NCBI GenBank assembly: GCA_035048495.1
Contig: CM068540.1
Location: forward strand, 11,702,829-11,766,828
Reading direction: 5' to 3'
DNA length: 64,000 nt
Source: Euptelea pleiosperma
Lineage: Eukaryota > Streptophyta > Magnoliopsida > Ranunculales > Eupteleaceae
The translations under genes were made by a program, and so were the position numbers. Position 1 is the first letter of the stretch. The number at the start of each line of letters is the position of its first letter. Positions 58,019 to 64,000 of this stretch are shown here, one piece after another. The notes beneath the pieces were generated by a model. The model saw only the letters and a list, made by a program, of their open reading frames with translations, made no database searches and had not been told where the DNA came from.

Positions 58019-59178
58019 TGTAAAAAAACCGGTCCGTATAAAAGAGGGGGGGGGGGGTGATTAGATATTCAAAACTTAATCTAACCTATCACAAGTTTAC
58101 TATTCAAGGTAAGGTGATAAACTCGAATACCTTAGTTGATTGATAAAAGGATTATCACAACCGACTCAAATCAAATATACCTCTATGGTATATTGTCTTT
58201 TCATTGTTTGATCTAATCAATAGATTTGGCGGAATAACAATCAAACATCGACAAGAAAAAGAGTTTTTACGTGGAAACCTTAGCCAAAAAAAATCACGGG
58301 ACCACGTCCAGACGGAAAGTATTATTAACTGGAAAGTTAAACGAAACAAAGGTTACCACGTAGTACCATTGCAAATGTAGCTTCCAACCTTAACCAAGGC
58401 TTACTGCCGATGCATTCACGTCCTCTGAATCAACACTACAAATCTACATGTGCCCTCCCAGCCAAGAAGCCTTGTCCGCTTGTTCAGTTTGGTACTCCCC
58501 AAACTTACCTCCGATTAGCCACTCCGATCTTAATTCTCAACTTTCCAGCCTTTGCTGAAGGTGGATGATTCAGTACACCCTAAACCCTAAGTCGCTCAAA
58601 TAGTGTTGAGACTGTAATACCCTGAATTTTCGTTCTATGGTATTATGGTAAATTCACATAATAATGAAAACCTAAAACTTTTTCAGACTTCTATCATTAT
58701 TTTTATAGTTTAAAATTATGATTGAGTATATATGTTTAATTTGGTTTCATTTTTACAACTTTGAAAAACCTGCTAGTTTTGCAACGCGCTCTTTAGAGCT
58801 AATTTTTTACTAAAAATAATGAACTATAACTTACAGGGGACTTCTTCTTGCCCCAGCTAACATTTCAGAACTTCTATAAAAAAATTATTTTGTGCGTCCG
58901 AGACACCAAAAATATTCCTCTTACCCTTCCCAGCTTACTCGAAAAATTTATAACATTTCTTAAGACATAAAAACCTTAGCGAGAGATTTCGGGAGATTTT
59001 GACAAAATAGTATTTTCGTAATTTTTAAACTTTCCTACAATTTTTATATTTTTCAAAAATAATATTTAATTATATTTTATTTATTTCATAAGAGTGTGGG
59101 ACTCACAAATCGCTTTTCGGGTCATTCCGAGGTCATCTTGACACTTTTTCGAGGCTTTGAACTTTTTTTTGTGATTTT

Positions 59179-59424
59179 TGAAATAATAATCGGTCCGTTC
59201 TCTTTAATCAGAAATACTTAGAAGGGATGGGTGATTAGGTTATTCAAAAATTAATCTAACCTATCACAAGTTTACTGGTCAAGGTAATGTGATAAACTCG
59301 TATGCCTTAGTTGATTAATAAAAAAGATTATCACAATAGACTCAATTCAAATATACCTCTGTGGTATATTGTCTTTTCGTCGTTTAGTTTAATTAATAGA
59401 TTTAGTGGAACTACAATCAAACAT
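59179..59424 (-). repeat. SIRE-like LTR fragment (G) inside F2
   Basis: Begins TGAAATAATAATCGGTCCG like the other LTRs and runs to about acatccaca, where Athila-type sequence starts. The remainder of this LTR is not found on the far side. Confidence 0.65.
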
Positions 59425-62400
59425 CCACAGCGGCACCATTTGAAGCTAGGGTTTTTCCTCGTCGTTGGTTTCGGAAACCCTAATTCCAACACATTTGTAA
59501 ATTTATCCGATTTTTATCTTGCAAAATATGAACTTTTATATAGGGATTCGTGTCGGATGTTGATCCACACTCGGGGTTAGTTCGCCCGATTCATGAACAT
59601 GAAATGACAGATTTATCTCAGAAATTGTGGTGGGGTGAGAATGGTGAAGCGATTTAAAACATGCTTAGTGATTTTTAGAGAGAGAAATTGCTACAAACAA
59701 CCAAAAACACAAAATTAAACTAACAAATGCAAAAATAATAATTTTATTCATCTTCAATGAGTTCTTACAAAATCAAATTAAATTAAAAAATAATCTAGAA
59801 AGCCATAAAAATTAACATAAAAAAAATCATTATGGTGTAAGAGAGAGAAAGTGGAGAGAGAAAAGGAAAACAAGAGACTTTAGAGAGAGAGCTAGTCTAG
59901 AGAGAAAAAATGAGAAAAAGACCTAAAATGACCTAGAGAGAGAAAGAGAGAACTATTCTAGAGAGAAAAATAGAAAAGAGAGTAAAGAGAGAAAGACTGA
60001 GAGAGTATTTCTAGAGAGAGAGAACTAGAGAGAGAATCTAAAAGAAGAGGAGAGAGAAATCTATTCTCGGCTTACCTTTCGGTCACGTGAGCGGCCTATG
60101 CGATCGCCCAAGTGGAGAACGATGAGAGAGAGATGATAAATAGAAGAGCTAGCCATGAGGGTGTGGGCTACAAAGACACAATGGTTGCTGGCTGCTTGAG
60201 GTGATGGCTGGCTGCTAGAGGCGATAAGATGGTGCACCGGTGGAGAAGTGAAAACAGCCACCACATTTGTTGGTTAGCTTCATGAGGGAGCTTCAATGGA
60301 GGGAGAGCTGTTGCCGTCCCTTGTGACAGGTGAGGAGCAGCGCAAAGACGATAACGGCTGTGAAGTTGGTGGAGGGGGTTGCAGGGTAGCACCGTTAAAA
60401 GGTGAAGATGAATGATGATGCACCCTTGCTGGTTCGACCAGCAAGGTTCTTGCTTCCTGTGATGAAGAAGATAGCACCTGCAGGTACTCACGACAGTAGG
60501 TATCAAGTGTTTGCACGGTGGAGGAGCAGCAGGAGATCTGATCGGTGGTGGTCCAAACCGTTGCAGGCGGTGGCAGCAAGCTGAGAGAGGAGGCGCTCCA
60601 CCTGTAGGTTCAATGAACTCCCTTCTCCTCTCTTCTTTCTTCTTCTTTTCTCTTTTTTTTTGTTTGGTTTGTTTTCTAAAATAAGAACAATGAAGAAGAA
60701 GAGAGAGGCTACTCAAGAGGAGAACGGTTTTTTTTTTGCCATTAAGTAGACCAGCAATGGTGGTCGCCGGACTAGTGTGAGATGGGCGGAGCAGTGGAGA
60801 TGATGGCAGCCCTCTCCTCCTATCCCTTTTCTTCCCTCCTCCTTTCTTTTCTCTTGTTTGTTTTCTATTCTGTTTTTTTTTTTTTTTTTGTTGGGAAGAG
60901 ATGGGGAAAGACGGTAAGAGAGAGGGGCGTTAAGGAAAGAGTTGGGCGTGAAAGATAGACCTGAAACTCCTTGTTGCAGGTCGGTATTGATAGACGAAAT
61001 GGAAGGGAATCTCGTGGAGGTTGCAGGCGATAGTAAAGGGGGCAGTGGCAGGCGGTAGCTTGGTGGAGATCTGATGGAAGGAGGGGATGGTAATGGCTTG
61101 GAGAAGATGAATGGGGTGGTTGCTGTAAGAGGCGGTGGTAATGGAGAGCAGGGAGGCAGTGAAGAGATCCGGTGATGAGGGAACAGTATTGAGTTTTGGT
61201 GTGGACGCCTGAATGAATGGGAGAGAGGGATGCGGCTTAGGGTTAAAAATGTGGAATGAGGGGAAGAGAGGTGAGGGACGTGGGAGCCTCAAACGGCTTA
61301 GGGTTTGATGGGGGCTCGTGGGAGAGAATTATGAAAACGTGGAGAGGAGCCAATAAAAGGCTGTGGAATTCCTCTTTTAAAACCGTCCCCTCCTTTTGAG
61401 ATTCCAAATTTCAAAAATTGCTTTCCAAAATTGTTTTCTTTTTCTTTGGAAATGCCCAGCAACTCCTTTTAATCTAACCATCCATCTCTCTTGTGTGCTA
61501 AGGTGTCCTTTGCTCTTGCCAAAAATTGGTTTAGCCACTAAGATTTCCAGAATTGTTTTCAAATACCGATGTTGCCCTTCTTTACTTGCTTGATTCACAA
61601 CCTCATGTTGTGGCCCCCACTTGAGTCCACTGTATTGGTCCGATCGTTGTCTAGCGACTTGGTCTAAGATCCGGTAGTTTGCTTTTCAATACTCTACTAA
61701 ACATTGTCAATAGACCATAGCCACGTGTTGCATTGATCACTAACTTGGCTCACATCCTGCTTCCTGTGAATCTTTCATGTTGGCACACTATATTAGCCAG
61801 TCAACATGGCGGTCCGTGTCTTAGTTCTTGGTCCGGCATCTTTTCATCTTGAAGGTCAACGCCCAACGTTTTTCAAACCTCAACAATATTATGGGTCTAA
61901 CCTTTTGCCTCCATTTCGTCTCACACAGGCAATGCACTCCACTACAGAGGCCCATCATGCAGGTTGGGGTTTAGTGATTCTTAGTTCACCCGTGGTCCGC
62001 GCCTATCTTTCGTGGCCGTAGATCATGTCGACAAGTTCATCCTTTAGTTTTTGCGATTGATCATGAGATGATCAACATATTTTGGGTCCTGCCTTGGACC
62101 ACTGGCCCGGTTCATTGTCCCAATATATCACCTCCAGATTGATTGTAGATTTGATGGAGATTCTTGTAGTTGATCGTAGGTTCCAGATTTTGAGAATTGT
62201 CTAATCAGGGTATCCTGCGACAAACAAATCGCGTAATGAGAATGGCTTCGCATGTGGGTTAAATAAATGCGTATGAATGCATGTGAATATACCATTTTAA
62301 CCAAAAAAGTGTGTTCTACGTAATGAGAGAAACTCTTACGGAGGAAATTTTGATAAAAAAAATAATTTTACGTAGGAGAGTGTGATAACGCTAGAAGGAT

Positions 62401-62435
62401 AATTGCTTAAAATAAATACTTTTGAGCGAATATCA
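59425..62435 (-). repeat. Athila-family LTR with a stub of its primer site (E)
   Basis: LTR 59441-62435 (TGAAGCTAGGG..GAATATCA, about 3.0 kb) preceded by gcggcaccatt, which reads on the minus strand as the start of an Athila PBS (AATGGTGCCGC). Thus it is a 5' LTR plus about 11 bp of internal sequence, with everything else missing. ORFs near 60168-60716 and 60930-61292 are low-complexity and unlike known proteins. Confidence 0.7.
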
Positions 62436-62590
62436 CATGCAAATATACTATTTCGTCCAGAAAAGTGTGTTCTATGCAACAGAAGAGACTCTTACGTAGA
62501 AAAGTAGATAAATAGAGCAGTTTTACGTAGGAGAGTGCAATAACGCTAAAGGGATAATTGCTTAAAATAAGCACTTTTGAGCGAATATCA
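62436..62590 (-). repeat. Extra copy of the Athila LTR terminal 155 bp
   Basis: Directly follows E and repeats the end of the LTR (catgcaaatatactatttcg..gaatatca). It is closer in sequence to LTRs A-C than to E itself, so it came from another copy. Confidence 0.75.
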
Positions 62591-62630
62591 TTTACCATAA
62601 TACCCTAGAACGAAAGTTCGGGGTATTACA
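62591..62630 (-). repeat. Inverted Tekay-like LTR terminus, 40 bp
   Basis: Exact reverse complement of the first 40 bp of F1 (26400-26439), lying inside F2, whose own terminus differs at several sites. Confidence 0.85.
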
Positions 62631-64000
62631 TAATGGCATTGGGAACCCTTAGTGGTTTAGTCATGACTTATTGACTATGCCCTTGTTGTTTGACTAAACC
62701 CTAGATGGTTTGACCTATACTTGTATGCATGAGGTTCCCACCCATGTGTCTTGGATCTCTTATACGGTTCGGCCATGTGTCTTGGATATCTTTTTAGGGT
62801 TCAACCTTGTGTCATGGATCCCTCATAGGATTCGGCCATGGTGTGTTGGATTCTCTTGCAATTTTCACTTATATTGTTCATCCGTGTTGATCATGACATT
62901 TGGTGATTGTTACATGTTATTCATGTTTAACCCTAGTTCGTTCCCATGTTATTACTTTTGAGGATCATGTGTTCATTTTATATTCGTATTTAAATGTTAA
63001 ATACATGTGTGGCTTATGCCATGTAACCCTAATACCATCTTGTTGTCATACCATGATCATCATGTCATTTTATATAAGGGGTGCATAAGGGAACGGAGTT
63101 GAAGTATATTGTATATGTTTATATTAGTTTTATCCATTAATTAGGATTTGGTACCCTAGGGTGAAAGGCCCCAGACGTTATTATATCCTACAGATGGGTT
63201 GATGAGACTGCTCCTAGTGCGGGAAGGAGATGGAGACCCTATGTAGTTATGGGTACTAGTTGCACGTGCATCTCATACTCACTTGCATTCACCCTCCTAT
63301 CCATGTCCACCTTATTATATGACTGAGATGCATACCATGGTTAAAAACTTGTATAGTATGACATCATGCCATGCACACTGTTGTATTATTGGACCTCGGC
63401 TAACGGTGCTACACCGATACCATTTTCAGATTTTGAGAAACCGGGTACGTGGGATGATTTTGAGACAGAAGACTTCGGTGCACTCGAGGAGATCGGCGAG
63501 GATTTGGGAGTCGATCTCACACTTTAGAAGACTTTATTTTGATTGTTTTAAAATATTACTTATTTATTTACGAGCATGTAGTCATTTGATTGAGAGCATG
63601 TTCTCACCTCCATCTCTCCACACTTAGTTGATTGATTGAATTGTTTGAGTTATGAATTATTTTAATTATTTGTTTTCTACATCTAAACTTTTTTTATACT
63701 TAATGGTTCTTCGAATGAACCTTAGTAGTCTAATTTACCTAATTGGACCACTAGGGGACATTAATGGATCATCTCTGGGTTCGGATATGGGTCGATCCAC
63801 GAATTTTTGAATTGGATCTAGGTATCCAGATTCTGTGACAGAGACGCATTAATACTCTTAGACTTCTAGGTCAAGTTTCTATGTGGAAAACCTAAGCTGA
63901 GTAAAAGATCAAGCTTTTGGCTTTGATCAAAAAGAGAAAAAGCTCACAAGATATTAATAAGAACGTACTAAAGGCTTTTTGCTCTTCGAATGGACACTCT

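Larger units (their letters stand above)
58613..63840 (+). mobile_element. Tekay-like LTR (F2) with rearranged core
   Basis: Perfect TSD gagac at 58608-58612 and 63841-63845; ends TGTAATACCC..GTGACA. The first ~565 bp and last ~1.2 kb match F1. The middle ~2 kb of F1, including its 191-bp array, is replaced by pieces of SIRE and Athila LTRs and a short inverted F terminus. Strand is arbitrary. Confidence 0.75.
58019..64000 (-). repeat. SIRE-like LTR (H), interrupted and running off the window
   Basis: LTR sequence 58019-58612 resumes at 63846 (aaacctaagctgag..) and continues past the window end. No primer site precedes it, so it is not the 5' LTR of element I but a separate insertion into it, either a solo LTR or part of another element. 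Interrupted by the Tekay-like LTR F2. Confidence 0.7.

Noticed and set aside
60168..60716. 182-codon ORF rich in H, S and L
   Set aside because: It lies within an Athila-type LTR, is compositionally biased and overlaps antisense ORFs.

Overview
The window is nuclear DNA of a flowering plant, most likely a dicot, but the species cannot be told from sequence alone. The evidence is an intron-split plant gene with GT..AG junctions, plant lineages of LTR retrotransposons (SIRE-like Copia, Athila-like and Tekay-like Gypsy), L1 and RTE LINEs, hAT/MULE-like MITEs and a PIF/Harbinger derivative. No rRNA, tRNA, CRISPR array or bacterial-type operon was seen. Transposable elements and their debris fill most of the sequence.

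Region 1 (1-31598) is one nested stack that can be peeled apart by its target-site duplications (TSDs). The outermost layer is a minus-strand SIRE-like Copia element (329-31593, TSD tcttc), about 8.7 kb once insertions are removed. It has two ~1.6 kb LTRs, a tRNA-Met-type primer site, a degraded gag, no pol, and a second ORF of the 'putative plant transposon protein' type. A solo Athila-family LTR (2029-20544, TSD ctcac) sits next to its 3' LTR. That solo LTR is split by a two-LTR Athila element (2727-16292, minus strand) lacking the RT core, and by a second solo LTR (17375-19682, TSD gtccg). A 4-kb Tekay-like LTR (26400-30416) interrupts the SIRE 5' LTR.

Region 2 (31599-36134) holds a third solo Athila-type LTR (31809-33367, TSD attta), a 453-bp tandem duplication, and three MITE-like foldbacks just upstream of the gene.

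Region 3 (36135-53988, plus strand) is the only apparently intact host gene: six exons, 158 codons, a small conserved plant protein with a CPRC motif and a hydrophobic segment. Intron 5 is about 16.4 kb and is packed with an L1 LINE, an RTE LINE, a Gypsy pol remnant, another L1 LINE, MITEs and a 5.2-kb inverted-duplicated Harbinger derivative (44381-49543). Each arm of that derivative carries a transposase fragment and a fragment of an unrelated host gene. Transcribed as part of intron 5, it would form a long hairpin RNA. This is the most interesting structure in the window.

Region 4 (53989-64000) has the gene's 3' flank, a MITE, the 3' LTR and internal tail of another SIRE-like element, and a further SIRE-like LTR that runs off the window. 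That LTR is interrupted by a second Tekay-like LTR (58613-63840, TSD gagac), which contains pieces of SIRE and Athila LTRs in a rearranged core.
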